Source: Salinicola lusitanus
GTDB lineage: Bacteria > Pseudomonadota > Gammaproteobacteria > Pseudomonadales > Halomonadaceae
DNA length: 64,000 nucleotides
NCBI RefSeq assembly: GCF_003206045.1
Contig: NZ_PZJM01000004.1
Coordinates: forward strand, 471,274-535,273
Direction: 5' to 3'
Shown one piece after another: positions 1 through 7,823 of the stretch. Position numbers and translations under genes: made by a program. The notes beneath the pieces were generated by a model that ran no database searches, had not been told where the DNA came from, and saw only the letters and a program-made list of their open reading frames with translations. Each line of letters opens with the position of its first letter. Within the stretch, counting starts at the first letter, position 1.

Positions 1-309
1 AAGTCGAACGGCAACGGCCAGCGCGACAACCTGCCCAGTATCGAGGGCGTGACGAAGTGGCCCGGCAGTGTCGAGGATGGCATCGCGCACCTGCGCAGCT
101 ACGCCGAGATCATCATTCACCCGCGCTGCCCCGCAACGCTCAAGGAAGCGCGGCTCTACAGCTACAAGGTGGATCGCCTGAGCCGCGACGTGCTGACCGA
201 CATCGTCGATAAGCACAACCACTACATCGACGCTACACGGTACGCCCTGGCGCCGCTGATCAAGCACAAGTCGGGTGGGCTCGTACTCTCCCGGCACCAA
301 CGACGATAG
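1..309 (+). CDS. Phage terminase large subunit, C-terminal end (partial)
   Basis: The reading frame is open from the first base and ends at 309, giving the last 102 residues. The text around residues 39-88 ([23 protein letters not shown]) is typical of the C-terminal RNase H-like nuclease domain of PBSX-type large terminases, including the late D-A-x-R-Y-A-L motif. The enzyme cuts concatemeric phage DNA and drives it into the prohead. The position just before the portal gene is the normal one. The ATPase domain and the true start lie upstream of the window. Confidence 0.85.
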   Translation, partial: KSNGNGQRDNLPSIEGVTKWPGSVEDGIAHLRSYAEIIIHPRCPATLKEARLYSYKVDRLSRDVLTDIVDKHNHYIDATRYALAPLIKHKSGGLVLSRHQRR

Positions 310-318
310 AGGTCCCCT

Positions 319-1725
319 ATGGGCTTTGTGCCATACCAAAATATGCGCCGGGGCCCCCTATTCGGCGGCGCCTTGCCGACGATGAGCAACGACGCCAAGC
401 GCGCTACGGCGTGGGCAGACTACGGCTACCCCGAGGTCCTGGAGTTCGACAACTTCTACTCGATATTCAAGCGCAACGGCATCGCCCGGGCGGGCGTCAT
501 GCGCCACGTCGAGAAGACATGGGAGACGAATCCCTGGATCGTCGAGGGCATGGAGGGCGACAAGCCGCACAAGGAGACAAAGCGCGAGCGTGAAATCGCC
601 CGCGTACTCAAGCAGCTATCGTTCTGGAACCGGATGCAGGCGGCCGACTGGCGCGGCCGCGTCGGCCGCTACTCGGCGCTGTATCTCGTGTTCGATGACG
701 GCGTTCAACCGAGCAAGCCAGTCACGCGACCGGTCATGCTGCTCAAGATGCAGCCGTTGTTTGAAGCGCAACTCGAGCCGCTGGAATTCGAACAGGACCC
801 GGCGTCGCCGGAGTACGGCAACCCGATCAGCTACCAGTTCAATCCCCAGGCGGTTCATGCCGGCTGCGACGAACGCCAGAGCCTCACCATCCACGCCGAC
901 CGCGTGCACATCATCGCCGAGGGCGCGGACGACGACACGATCTACGGCATCCCGGCGAACGAAGCCGGCTTCAATGACCTGCTGACCATCGAAAAGATCG
1001 TCGGCGCCGGCGGCGAGGGTTTTTGGAAAACGGCGCGAGGGGCTCTTTCCTTGCACTCCACAGGGAGCGAGGGAGTCGATGTCCAGAGTCTGGCGCAGAT
1101 GTATGGCGTAGATGTTGATCATGTGGCCGACAAGCTAAATGAGACTGCAGCCGACTATGCGGCCGGGCTGGACAAGATGCTGATGACCGGCAACCTAGAG
1201 GCAAAGGTTATGGCCTACCAGCTTCCACAACCTGAGCAGTTCGTCGCCGTGGCCATGCAGTCCTACGCCGCCGGCGTCTCGTGCCCAATGCCGGTGCTGC
1301 TGGGCCAGCAGATCAGCCAGCGCTCCAGCGACGAGAACAGCCGCGAATGGGCGCAGACGAACATGACTCGGCGCCGCCGGTTCGCGATCCCCGCTGTCGA
1401 GAAGCTCGTCTCGAAACTCATGCGGTTCGGCGCCCTGCCGTCGTTCGAGTTCTACATCGGATGGGACGACCTGACCGACGCGACGTTCGAAGAGAAGCTC
1501 GGCAACGCGAAGACGATGAGCGAGGTCAACAAGGCGGCCCTGGGCACAGGCGAGCCGCCGGCGTTCACTGTCGAAGAGATCCGCGACGTGGCCGGATACG
1601 AAGGATCGCCGGACACCGACGACCTGGACGACGACGATGTGCCGGAGGGAAACGACGATGGCGAGGCAGCCGGCGCTACCGCGCAATCAAGCGAGCCCGA
1701 CTCAGACGGGGCGGCAGCGGCGTAG
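319..1725 (+). CDS. Phage portal protein, DUF1073 type
   Basis: This 468-residue protein lies between terminase and a head-morphogenesis gene and has the features of DUF1073-type portals: an N-terminal segment with RNGIARAGV and ETNPWIVEG, a central region rich in short conserved turns (MPVLLGQQ followed by S-S-D-E-N), and an acidic, Ala/Asp-rich tail from about residue 430. The portal forms the dodecameric ring at the capsid vertex through which DNA enters. Databases sometimes label such proteins 'anti-CBASS Acb1 family' because of related composite proteins; nothing here shows the Acb1 nuclease part, so portal is the better call. A GAGG-type ribosome site lies just upstream of ATG 319. Confidence 0.85.
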   Translation: MGFVPYQNMRRGPLFGGALPTMSNDAKRATAWADYGYPEVLEFDNFYSIFKRNGIARAGVMRHVEKTWETNPWIVEGMEGDKPHKETKREREIARVLKQLSFWNRMQAADWRGRVGRYSALYLVFDDGVQPSKPVTRPVMLLKMQPLFEAQLEPLEFEQDPASPEYGNPISYQFNPQAVHAGCDERQSLTIHADRVHIIAEGADDDTIYGIPANEAGFNDLLTIEKIVGAGGEGFWKTARGALSLHSTGSEGVDVQSLAQMYGVDVDHVADKLNETAADYAAGLDKMLMTGNLEAKVMAYQLPQPEQFVAVAMQSYAAGVSCPMPVLLGQQISQRSSDENSREWAQTNMTRRRRFAIPAVEKLVSKLMRFGALPSFEFYIGWDDLTDATFEEKLGNAKTMSEVNKAALGTGEPPAFTVEEIRDVAGYEGSPDTDDLDDDDVPEGNDDGEAAGATAQSSEPDSDGAAAA

Positions 1726-2593
1726 AGCGTTCAAGCAGATCCAGACGGCGCTCGCCGGAATCCAGCGCGGCGTGCTGCAGCGGTTCGAGCAGATCGGCTA
1801 TCGCGAGGTGGCGGCCAATGCCCAGGGCGACGACCGTACCTACGAGTACCTGCTCGACCAGTTCGTGCTCGATGACGTGAACGCCTACATCGCCGAGCTG
1901 ATCAACGAGTGGATCATACGAGCTATCAACGGCGAGCCGATCGTCGTTGGCCAGGCCGAGTTGGCCTACCAGCAGAGCACCGCGGCTTCCGTGGTCAGCC
2001 TGGCAGCCCAGACAGAGGCATTCCGGCGGACGGTCGAAGAGACGCTCATCTCGGCGCCCTACCGCACGCGAATCGCCCTGCTGCGCGCCCGCATCTTCGA
2101 GGAGATGCGAGGCTTCAGTGATCAGCTACGCACTGAGCTTGCCCGAACTCTGGCCGACGGCATGGCCCGGGGCCAGTCGCCTCGGGTGATCGCTAGGACG
2201 ATCAAGGCTCGCATCGGCGTGCGGGCTCTGGATGACGGCAGCACCACCGGCGCGCGGGCCAGAGCTGAGCGCATCGCCCGCACCGAGATCAACGTCGCCC
2301 ACCGTCGGGCTATCTGGGAGGAAGACGCCCAGACCAACGCAGAAGGCATCCGCACGCGCCTGCTCTGGGTATCGGCGCTATCGGCCACCACCCGCCCTAC
2401 TCACGCCAGCCGACACGGTCACACCTACACGCGGGCAGAGGTCCAGGAGTTCTACGCCCGGGACGGCAACGCCATCAACTGCAAGTGCACCCAGGTGGCG
2501 ATCCTGGTCGACGAGAAAGGCAAGCCGCTATCCGACGCGCTGCCCGGCAAGCTACAGTTGCAGGGTCGCCAATTCTTCAAGGCCGCCGCGTGA
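1658..2593 (+). CDS. Phage head morphogenesis protein (SPP1 gp7 / Mu F-like)
   Basis: The product is 311 residues from ATG 1658, which has GGAGGG 8 nt upstream (1644-1649); an ATG at 1637 is in frame but lacks such a site. The gene overlaps the portal gene by 68 nt in another frame. The C-terminal third contains ARTEINVAHR, R-x-T-H and a final N-C-K-C-T pattern, the hallmark of the MuF / SPP1 gp7 minor head domain. Members sit inside the capsid near the portal and are injected or guide assembly. No fused toxin domain is seen after the MuF domain. Confidence 0.85.
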   Translation: MARQPALPRNQASPTQTGRQRRRAFKQIQTALAGIQRGVLQRFEQIGYREVAANAQGDDRTYEYLLDQFVLDDVNAYIAELINEWIIRAINGEPIVVGQAELAYQQSTAASVVSLAAQTEAFRRTVEETLISAPYRTRIALLRARIFEEMRGFSDQLRTELARTLADGMARGQSPRVIARTIKARIGVRALDDGSTTGARARAERIARTEINVAHRRAIWEEDAQTNAEGIRTRLLWVSALSATTRPTHASRHGHTYTRAEVQEFYARDGNAINCKCTQVAILVDEKGKPLSDALPGKLQLQGRQFFKAAA

Positions 2594-2781
2594 CCGAGCA
2601 GACCCACATGATCGTCCTGGTGCAGAGCCAGTTCGAGTACCGTCGCATCGCCGAGTATCGGCTGATGGCGGATGAGTGTGGGCGGCTGCAGAATCGTCCG
2701 GTGCCAGAGCTTGAGCCCGGCGAAGTGTTGTCGGTTGTGCCCGGGCAGGCGATGTATCGGATCGTGAAACACAACTCTTGA
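2590..2781 (+). CDS. Small hypothetical phage protein
   Basis: A 63-residue product starting with GTG at 2590, which overlaps the MuF-gene stop as GTGA (2590-2593), a usual sign of translational coupling. The start MTEQTHMIVLVQSQFEYRR and an arginine- and valine-rich body are seen, but no domain is recognised. A longer same-frame ORF starts at 2485 but would sit inside the MuF gene. Function unknown; probably expressed with the head genes. Confidence 0.55.
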   Translation: MTEQTHMIVLVQSQFEYRRIAEYRLMADECGRLQNRPVPELEPGEVLSVVPGQAMYRIVKHNS

Positions 2782-2837
2782 TCCGGTGGCCGCGACAGCA
2801 GATATTTTCTGATGTACACAATAAATAAGGGGCTGAA

Positions 2838-3080
2838 ATGCGACTAAGAGTGAAGGACCTGATTGCAGAGCTGAAGAAGTCTGATCCCGACGACATGATC
2901 ATGATTAAGAGTGAGGACGGCTCGGGGTTCGACTTTGTGACCGGGGTAAATCAATTCAAAGCGGTAGCATTGGAAAACGGCATGAGCGAAGGGGGTAGAA
3001 TCTTACCCGAATCCGATTACTCAGAAAGCACTCATGGCGGTATTGAGGCCCGTTTGGTCGGCCTTACTTTCACCCGATAA
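2838..3080 (+). CDS. Small hypothetical protein, probable moron
   Basis: An 80-residue protein (MRLRVKDLIAELKKSDPDD) with AAGGGG a short way before its ATG. The opening resembles short phage proteins whose helix LKDLIxxLxxxDPD precedes a beta-rich part, but no named family can be given. It is separated from its neighbours by an AT-rich leader (about 2800-2835) and a strong terminator just behind it, and its own GC content is visibly lower than that of the capsid genes. These are the marks of an independently transcribed inserted gene. Confidence 0.6.
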   Translation: MRLRVKDLIAELKKSDPDDMIMIKSEDGSGFDFVTGVNQFKAVALENGMSEGGRILPESDYSESTHGGIEARLVGLTFTR

Positions 3081-3099
3081 AGCCGCTAAGTTCTCAAGC

Positions 3100-3125
3100 A
3101 AGCCCAGCCCCGAGCTGGGCTTTTT
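3100..3125 (+). terminator. Rho-independent terminator
   Basis: The stem AAGCCCAG (3100-3107 region) pairs with CTGGGCTT (3115-3122 region) around a short C/G loop and is followed by a run of T. It closes the small gene at 2838 and separates it from the protease/scaffold gene. Confidence 0.8.
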
Positions 3126-3176
3126 CGTTCCTGGCCCTGCCCTAACCGGCGGGGCTTTCTCGTTTCTGGAGGACGC

Positions 3177-4319
3177 ATGAGCACGACCAAACATGCCCAC
3201 ATCGTGACGCGTGTGAATGCGTCTCAGATCAAGAAAGAAACCATCAACGGCGAGGACCACTACCGGATCCCGTCGGCCACCCTGCCCGATGACTGCGTGA
3301 TGAATGGCGGCCTCTACAGCGCCGCCGAGATCGAGGCCAGCTACAAGGGCCTCGAGGGTACGCCGGCGCCGCTCGGTCACCCCAAGGTCGGCAATCAGTT
3401 TGTGCCCGCCCGCTCACCTCACGCCATCAACAAGCACTGGATCGGTGCCTGGAACGAGAACGTCCGGCGCGAAGGCGGCCGCGTGCTGCTCGACAAGGTG
3501 GTGAACATCCGCGTCGCCAACCAAACCGCCGAGGGTCGGGAGCTGATCCAGGCCATCGAGAAGCAGCAGCCCATCCACACCAGCACCGGCCTCGAGCTTG
3601 AGATCAAGGTGGCGAACGGTGAGAGCAAGGGCAAGCGCTACACCTGGTCGGCTCACAACATGCAGTTCGATCACGACGCGATCCTGATCGGCGAGCCCGG
3701 GGCGGCAACGCCGGCGGAAGGGGTTGGCATGTTCGTCAACGCCGCCGGAGACGAGGCCGAGGTGCTGCAGGCAAACGTCGAGTTCAGCGACGACGCCGAA
3801 TACGAGATCACCGCCGCAGCCGAGCACATCATCCGCATCGCTGATCGCGCCGAGCAGCGCGAGCAGAACAAGGGCCGCGTCGAGCGCTTCGTCGAGGCCA
3901 TCAAGAGCGCCATCGGGGGCGCGCAATCGCAAAGCTCCCAGACCACCACCACCGCAAATGCGAATGCCCCGGAGGGCGATATGTCACTGACGAAAGAACA
4001 GCTCGAGGCAGCACTGGCGCCGATCACCCAGGCCCTGAACACCCAGGGCGAGCAGATCAAGACGCTGGCCACCAACCAGCAGGCCGACAGCGAAGCCCTC
4101 AAGGCCCTGAAGGCAAACGCCGATGCGGCTGCCAAGGCCGAGAGTGCCAAGCTCGACGAGAAGCTGAAGGCCAACGGCTGGACCGACGAAGAGCTGTCCG
4201 GCATGACTGCCAACGCGAAGCAGAAGGTCGTGAACAGCCTGCAGCCGCGCAACGGCTTCCACCTCAACAGCGCTTTCGCCGGCAGTGAAGGCGAAGACAC
4301 CAACACCCTGCCGGAGTAA
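3177..4319 (+). CDS. DUF2213 prohead protease / scaffold fusion
   Basis: The 380-residue product has an N-terminal DUF2213 domain (about residues 1-200), with the conserved GLYSAAEIEAS, G-T-P-A-P-L-G-H-P and STGLELE-like segments, followed by a Gln/Glu/Ala-rich, likely coiled-coil C-terminal third. DUF2213 proteins lie before the decoration and major capsid genes in many siphophages and are thought to be maturation proteases or protease-scaffold fusions. The start has CTGGAGG 6-7 nt upstream. An in-frame ATG at 3981 with a good ribosome site probably yields the scaffold part alone. Confidence 0.75.
   Translation: MSTTKHAHIVTRVNASQIKKETINGEDHYRIPSATLPDDCVMNGGLYSAAEIEASYKGLEGTPAPLGHPKVGNQFVPARSPHAINKHWIGAWNENVRREGGRVLLDKVVNIRVANQTAEGRELIQAIEKQQPIHTSTGLELEIKVANGESKGKRYTWSAHNMQFDHDAILIGEPGAATPAEGVGMFVNAAGDEAEVLQANVEFSDDAEYEITAAAEHIIRIADRAEQREQNKGRVERFVEAIKSAIGGAQSQSSQTTTTANANAPEGDMSLTKEQLEAALAPITQALNTQGEQIKTLATNQQADSEALKALKANADAAAKAESAKLDEKLKANGWTDEELSGMTANAKQKVVNSLQPRNGFHLNSAFAGSEGEDTNTLPE
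3981..4319 (+). CDS. Probable nested scaffold protein from an internal start
   Basis: An in-frame ATG at 3981 inside the protease gene is preceded by GGAGGG (3971-3976). It would give a 112-residue product beginning MSLTKEQLEAAL, which is almost all helical, Gln/Ala/Lys-rich and coiled-coil-like: the expected make-up of a scaffold. Known precedent: lambda Nu3 is made from an internal start within the protease gene C. That it is used here is inferred from the ribosome site and domain border. Confidence 0.5.
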   Translation: MSLTKEQLEAALAPITQALNTQGEQIKTLATNQQADSEALKALKANADAAAKAESAKLDEKLKANGWTDEELSGMTANAKQKVVNSLQPRNGFHLNSAFAGSEGEDTNTLPE

Positions 4320-4322
4320 TCC

Positions 4323-4766
4323 ATGAGCAACTACACCCAATACGGCAAGAACGTCATCTTCTGCGCGCCGGCGCAGATGCTTGACCAGCCGCTGCGCAAG
4401 GAGTCGCCGGTTGCTGCCGAGACCCTGCCCGGCACCGTCGTTCACCTGGACGCCAACGGCAAGTTCGCAGCCGGCCCCGGAAACGTCAGCTATGTGCTGG
4501 ATCGCGATCACCTCGGCCAGGCGCCGGTGGACGTGGCCTATACGGCGGACGATCTGGCGACCGCGTTCTACTGTGGTCCCGGCCTGATCCTGAACGTGCT
4601 GGCCGATGGCAGCCAGGACATCGTCGAGGATGCGCCGCTCTTCGCGACCTCCGGCGGCACGCTGACGGCCACCGACCCGGAGGACGGCTCGACCTCAATC
4701 GGTAACGCCGCCGAAACCATCACCACCGGTACCAGCTCCGAGCTGGTCGCGGTCAAGTTCATCTAA
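4323..4766 (+). CDS. Probable capsid decoration / structural protein
   Basis: The 147-residue product lies 3 nt after the protease/scaffold gene and 9 nt before the major capsid gene, the usual place of a head-decoration protein. It is predicted mostly beta, with segments such as PGTVVHLDANGKFAA and a threonine-rich C-terminal part. No motif proves the role; the call rests on position, size and composition. It should be made in large amounts together with the capsid protein. Confidence 0.6.
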   Translation: MSNYTQYGKNVIFCAPAQMLDQPLRKESPVAAETLPGTVVHLDANGKFAAGPGNVSYVLDRDHLGQAPVDVAYTADDLATAFYCGPGLILNVLADGSQDIVEDAPLFATSGGTLTATDPEDGSTSIGNAAETITTGTSSELVAVKFI

Positions 4767-4775
4767 GGGGTCACG

Positions 4776-5843
4776 ATGACTACCTACGTTTTCGACAAGA
4801 AGAGCGTGGCAGCAAATCGGAGCCTGCGGGGGCAGTACGAATACCTCCAGGCCCACCGCGCGCTGCACGCGAACACCGAGCGCGGCTTCGCCGGCATCCC
4901 GATGCCCGGGATGGTCGGCAACGCCGCGGCACCCGTGCCCTACCCGGTCTATGCCGAGATGGATGCGCAGACCAAGGCGATCATGCTGGATCCGAACGTC
5001 GAGGTACTGCTCAACGACCTGATGCCGCTGGCACGGCCGCTGAACATCGGCAAGATGATCCACCAGTACCGCCAGGCCGGTTCCGGCGGCGCGGCCACTT
5101 CCAGCATGTCCGGACTCGAGCCGATTCCGAACGATCAGACCTCGTACAAGTACGATGGCGCGATCGTTCCGGTTCACCAGTCCGGCTACTACCGCGAATG
5201 GCGGGAGCTGGCTGGCCAGCAGTCCGAGGGCTGGAACGATCTGCTCGACGACCAGGCCGGTTCTACCCGAACCGTGCGCGAGCGCATGGCTGGCTCATGC
5301 CTGGACGGCGTGGTAGATGCCAACGGCAATCCGCTCGAGTTCAAGGGCGTGAAGTCCTACGGCATTCGCAACAGCGCCAACACGGCCAAGGCCACGATCG
5401 GTATCGATCTGACCAGCACCGCCACCGCGCCGGACGCTGTGCGCAACGAGTTCATTCGCCTGCGCGACATCGTCCGCCGCGACAATCGCGTCGTCGCCGA
5501 CCTGACGGTCTACGCCTCGCCGGAGATCTCCGCGACGATGGATCGCTACTACGTGCTCGAAGGCAACATCACGGCCACGCGTACGCTTCGCCAGGAGCTC
5601 GAAAGCCTCGCCGGTATCGGAGCGATCAAAGAGCTGTCCGGGCTCGAGGGCAACGAGCTGATCATGGGCGCCCTGTCTCAGGAGTACATCGCGCCTCTGC
5701 TGGGCCAGGGTGTGTCGAACCTCGCTCTGCCGCGCCAGACGCCGTTCGCTCGCCACCAGTTCATCGTGTGGTCTGCGATGGGCCTGGAGATCCGCGCGGA
5801 CGTCAACGGCCGCACAGCCTGGCTCTACGCCGCGTCCGAGTGA
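4776..5843 (+). CDS. Major capsid protein
   Basis: The 355-residue protein lies between the decoration gene and a strong terminator. It has the long N-terminal arm and alternating helix/strand pattern of HK97-fold capsid subunits; text such as LARPLNIGKMI, RTVRERMAGSCLDG, VYASPEISATMD and GLEIRADVNGRTAWLY at the C-terminus is typical of major capsid proteins found next to DUF2213 genes. A GGGGTCACG leader with AAGGGG just upstream gives a good ribosome site. It forms the icosahedral shell. Confidence 0.85.
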   Translation: MTTYVFDKKSVAANRSLRGQYEYLQAHRALHANTERGFAGIPMPGMVGNAAAPVPYPVYAEMDAQTKAIMLDPNVEVLLNDLMPLARPLNIGKMIHQYRQAGSGGAATSSMSGLEPIPNDQTSYKYDGAIVPVHQSGYYREWRELAGQQSEGWNDLLDDQAGSTRTVRERMAGSCLDGVVDANGNPLEFKGVKSYGIRNSANTAKATIGIDLTSTATAPDAVRNEFIRLRDIVRRDNRVVADLTVYASPEISATMDRYYVLEGNITATRTLRQELESLAGIGAIKELSGLEGNELIMGALSQEYIAPLLGQGVSNLALPRQTPFARHQFIVWSAMGLEIRADVNGRTAWLYAASE

Positions 5844-5848
5844 TCCAC

Positions 5849-5877
5849 GGGGAGCTTCGGCTCCCCTTCTTCTTTCT
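5849..5877 (+). terminator. Rho-independent terminator after the capsid gene
   Basis: GGGGAGC (5849-5855), a TTCG tetraloop and GCTCCCC (5860-5866) form a perfect 7-bp hairpin followed by TTCTTCTTT. It probably trims transcription after the capsid gene, leaving more capsid message than connector message. Confidence 0.85.
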
Positions 5878-5894
5878 GATGACAGGAACCCGCT

Positions 5895-6392
5895 ATGAAA
5901 CTGCGAGTGACGAGACCGAACCTGTATGACACCCAGGGGCGCCGCAAGAGCGTTGGCGACATCATCACTGTCGAGGGCAAGACCATTCCGCGCGTCTACG
6001 CCGGTAAGGTCGAAGTGGTCAATGAGACCGGTCTCACTACCGACAAGGATGCCGGCAGCGATCTGACAGCCCTGCAGACCGAGAACGCCGAACTCCGTGA
6101 GGAGAACACCGATCTGAAGGCGCGCAACGAGGCGCTGGAGACCGAGAACGCCGAACTCAAGGCCAGCGTGACCGCCACGGTCGATAGTCGCCCCGACGAC
6201 GCCGAGCCTGGCGCCCAGGCCGAGGCGAAGAAGCAGCCAGCCCAGGACACCAGCGCCGAGGCTGACGCGAAGCGCAGGGCCTGGCTGACCGACGAGATCG
6301 AGAAGCTGACCGGCGAGCGCCCGGGCCCGAACAGCAAGCTCGACACGCTGGAAGCGAAGTTCGAGAAAGCCAAGCTCTCCGAGAAGGACTGA
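5895..6392 (+). CDS. Hypothetical phage protein with coiled coil
   Basis: A 165-residue protein: a short beta-rich N-terminal part (about 1-55; RPNLYDTQGRRKSVGD), then leucine/glutamate heptads with ENAELREEN and ENAELKA repeats at about residues 60-95, an acidic Ala/Pro linker, and a C-terminal helical part with TDEIEKLTGERPG. No family is recognised. Its place between capsid and connector genes suggests a head-completion or structural role. The ribosome site is CAGGAA before ATG 5895. Confidence 0.6.
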   Translation: MKLRVTRPNLYDTQGRRKSVGDIITVEGKTIPRVYAGKVEVVNETGLTTDKDAGSDLTALQTENAELREENTDLKARNEALETENAELKASVTATVDSRPDDAEPGAQAEAKKQPAQDTSAEADAKRRAWLTDEIEKLTGERPGPNSKLDTLEAKFEKAKLSEKD

Positions 6393-6395
6393 CCC

Positions 6396-6788
6396 ATGGC
6401 CGCCACGATCACCACCGATGACGTCAGGGGTTACGGCATCACTGGCGCCGACGCGATGCTCCGCGACTTCATTGCGGTGGTCGATGGCGCCGATGTCTGC
6501 CTCGACAAGAACCGGGTGCCCGAGACAACCCAGCGGATCCTCAAGATCAACGCTGTCGGGCACCTTGCCACCCTTGCCGCCGGCGGACAGATTCGAAGCC
6601 AGTCGGCACCTTCTGGCGCGTCGCGTTCATTCGCCACGCCCAGTGGCGCGGGCATCGACTCCACCAACTGGGGCTCTGCGTTGCGCTCGCTAGACACGGC
6701 TGGATGCGTTACCCGTCTATTGCAGTCCGACAAGGCGCGGCCATTCATTGCCGTGGCCGGACCTGGGCGGCGCCGGGGGTGCGCATGA
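6396..6788 (+). CDS. Putative head-tail connector protein
   Basis: A 130-residue product with the small helical build of phage connector/adaptor proteins (gp6 or gp15-like): MAATITTDDVRGYGITGAD, then LRDFIAVVDGADVCL and a helix around LKINAVGHLATLAAGG. It follows the capsid module and precedes the stopper and tail-completion genes. The assignment is from order, size and helical pattern rather than from a diagnostic residue. It overlaps the next gene by ATGA. Confidence 0.55.
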   Translation: MAATITTDDVRGYGITGADAMLRDFIAVVDGADVCLDKNRVPETTQRILKINAVGHLATLAAGGQIRSQSAPSGASRSFATPSGAGIDSTNWGSALRSLDTAGCVTRLLQSDKARPFIAVAGPGRRRGCA

Positions 6789-7132
6789 GCGCAACGGCGC
6801 GCTGGACCTACACGAATCGGGCCACCCTCTGGCTACAGACCGGCGAGCGCGATCCGTACACGCGCGAACCGATCTACGACGGCCCGCATGTCATCGCCTG
6901 CACGTTCGAGAACATGGGCGAAACGCAGACTGACGACAACGGCCAGCAGTTCGTGCCGCGCGACACCGTGTGGCATGAGAACCCCATGAAGATCAAAGCC
7001 GGCGACCGGATTGTGATTGGCGCCGCGATCGAGGATGAGGCGCCGCCGGCCACCGCCAAAACGATCAAAAAGGTCGGCGGCTGGGACATGTCTTTCTTCG
7101 GCGAGGATCCGGACTTCGTGCTCTTCACCTGA
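6785..7132 (+). CDS. Putative head-closure / stopper protein
   Basis: ATG 6785 overlaps the preceding stop (ATGA, 6785-6788) and gives 115 residues; a longer frame from 6704 would lie inside the upstream gene. The product is beta-rich (TLWLQTGERDPYTREP, IKAGDRIVIGAAIED), as expected for a head-closure or stopper protein of about this size. Its place between connector and HK97 gp10-like gene agrees. No specific family is certain. Confidence 0.55.
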   Translation: MSATARWTYTNRATLWLQTGERDPYTREPIYDGPHVIACTFENMGETQTDDNGQQFVPRDTVWHENPMKIKAGDRIVIGAAIEDEAPPATAKTIKKVGGWDMSFFGEDPDFVLFT

Positions 7133-7159
7133 TCCATACCTTCAACAAGCTGCACCCGA

Positions 7160-7185
7160 CGCCCCGGCACATGCTGGGGCGTTTT
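7160..7185 (+). terminator. Probable rho-independent terminator
   Basis: CGCCCC (7160-7165) pairs with GGGGCG (7176-7181) across a 10-nt loop and is followed by TTTT. It separates the connector gene from the structured leader RNA of the KilA-N gene. Confidence 0.65.
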
Positions 7186-7216
7186 CGTATGCGCCTCGCA
7201 CGGCGCGAATCCAGAG

Positions 7217-7295
7217 TCCTCAGCAGGATGGGTCCGGTGAGCGCGGTTAGCTCTGGGGCCGCTGTCTCTGTGCGACGGGCTCATCCTACTGAGGT
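7217..7295 (+). ncRNA. Structured leader, candidate C4-type antisense RNA
   Basis: Arms 7218-7235 and 7277-7294 form an 18-position helix with one mismatch and two G-U pairs, closed over an internal GAGC/GCTC hairpin (about 7239-7252) and GCGG/CCGC pairing. The 3' arm holds GAGG (7291-7294), the ribosome site of the KilA-N gene at 7303. A folded RNA in a prophage directly before an antirepressor-like gene matches the context of C4 RNA, known from phages P1 and P7, where it controls the antirepressor ant. The family assignment is from memory of structure and context; a covariance search was not possible. Confidence 0.5.
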
Positions 7296-7302
7296 ATCCG
7301 CA

Positions 7303-7815
7303 ATGAGCAACATCATCCCCTTTCCCTACCAAGGTCAGGCGGTCTGCTTCACCCATGACGGCTGGATCAACGCAACCGACATCGCTAAGCGATTCGGCAA
7401 GAGGCCGGTGGACTGGCTGCGCCTTCCTGACACTGCCGACTATCTCGAAGCGCTGGCCGAGGCCATCGGGGAAAGCAAAGTGGGAAAATCTCACTTTGGC
7501 CTGGTGCGCACCAGCCGCGGCGGCCGAGCGCCTGGCACGTGGTTGCACCCGAGACTGGCTGTCCAGTTCGCTCGCTGGCTAGACGCACGATTCGCTGTCT
7601 GGTGCGACATGCAGATCGAGGCGCTGATCCATGGAGAGCCCGATGCCTGGCGTCACCTGCAGGTCGCCCAGGAGCGACTCGAAGAGCAGAACGAGAGAGG
7701 CAGCACCGCCGGCCGGGAGCTCGCCCGCCACCGGTGGAAAAAGCCGCCGCTCGAAGCTGAGGTGCAGCACTGGCGCGATCAGCTCCAAATGGTCCTATCG
7801 ATCGACGCAGCGTGA
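7303..7815 (+). CDS. KilA-N domain protein (antirepressor-like)
   Basis: ATG 7303 with GAGG 8 nt upstream gives 170 residues; the longer frame from 7171 would read through the folded leader. Residues about 15-110 form a KilA-N domain: DGWINATDIAKRFGKRP, then TWLHPRLAVQFARWLDARF and VWCDMQIEAL. KilA-N proteins bind DNA or act as antirepressors in temperate phages. The C-terminal 60 residues are charged and helical. The gene is a foreign element among head-tail connector genes, with a terminator and structured RNA of its own. Confidence 0.85.
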   Translation: MSNIIPFPYQGQAVCFTHDGWINATDIAKRFGKRPVDWLRLPDTADYLEALAEAIGESKVGKSHFGLVRTSRGGRAPGTWLHPRLAVQFARWLDARFAVWCDMQIEALIHGEPDAWRHLQVAQERLEEQNERGSTAGRELARHRWKKPPLEAEVQHWRDQLQMVLSIDAA

Positions 7816-7823
7816 GGTGATCT

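Noticed and set aside
5295-6563. 422-codon open frame on the minus strand
   Set aside because: It lies opposite the capsid and next genes, has the skewed composition of an antisense frame in GC-rich DNA, no ribosome site and no family.
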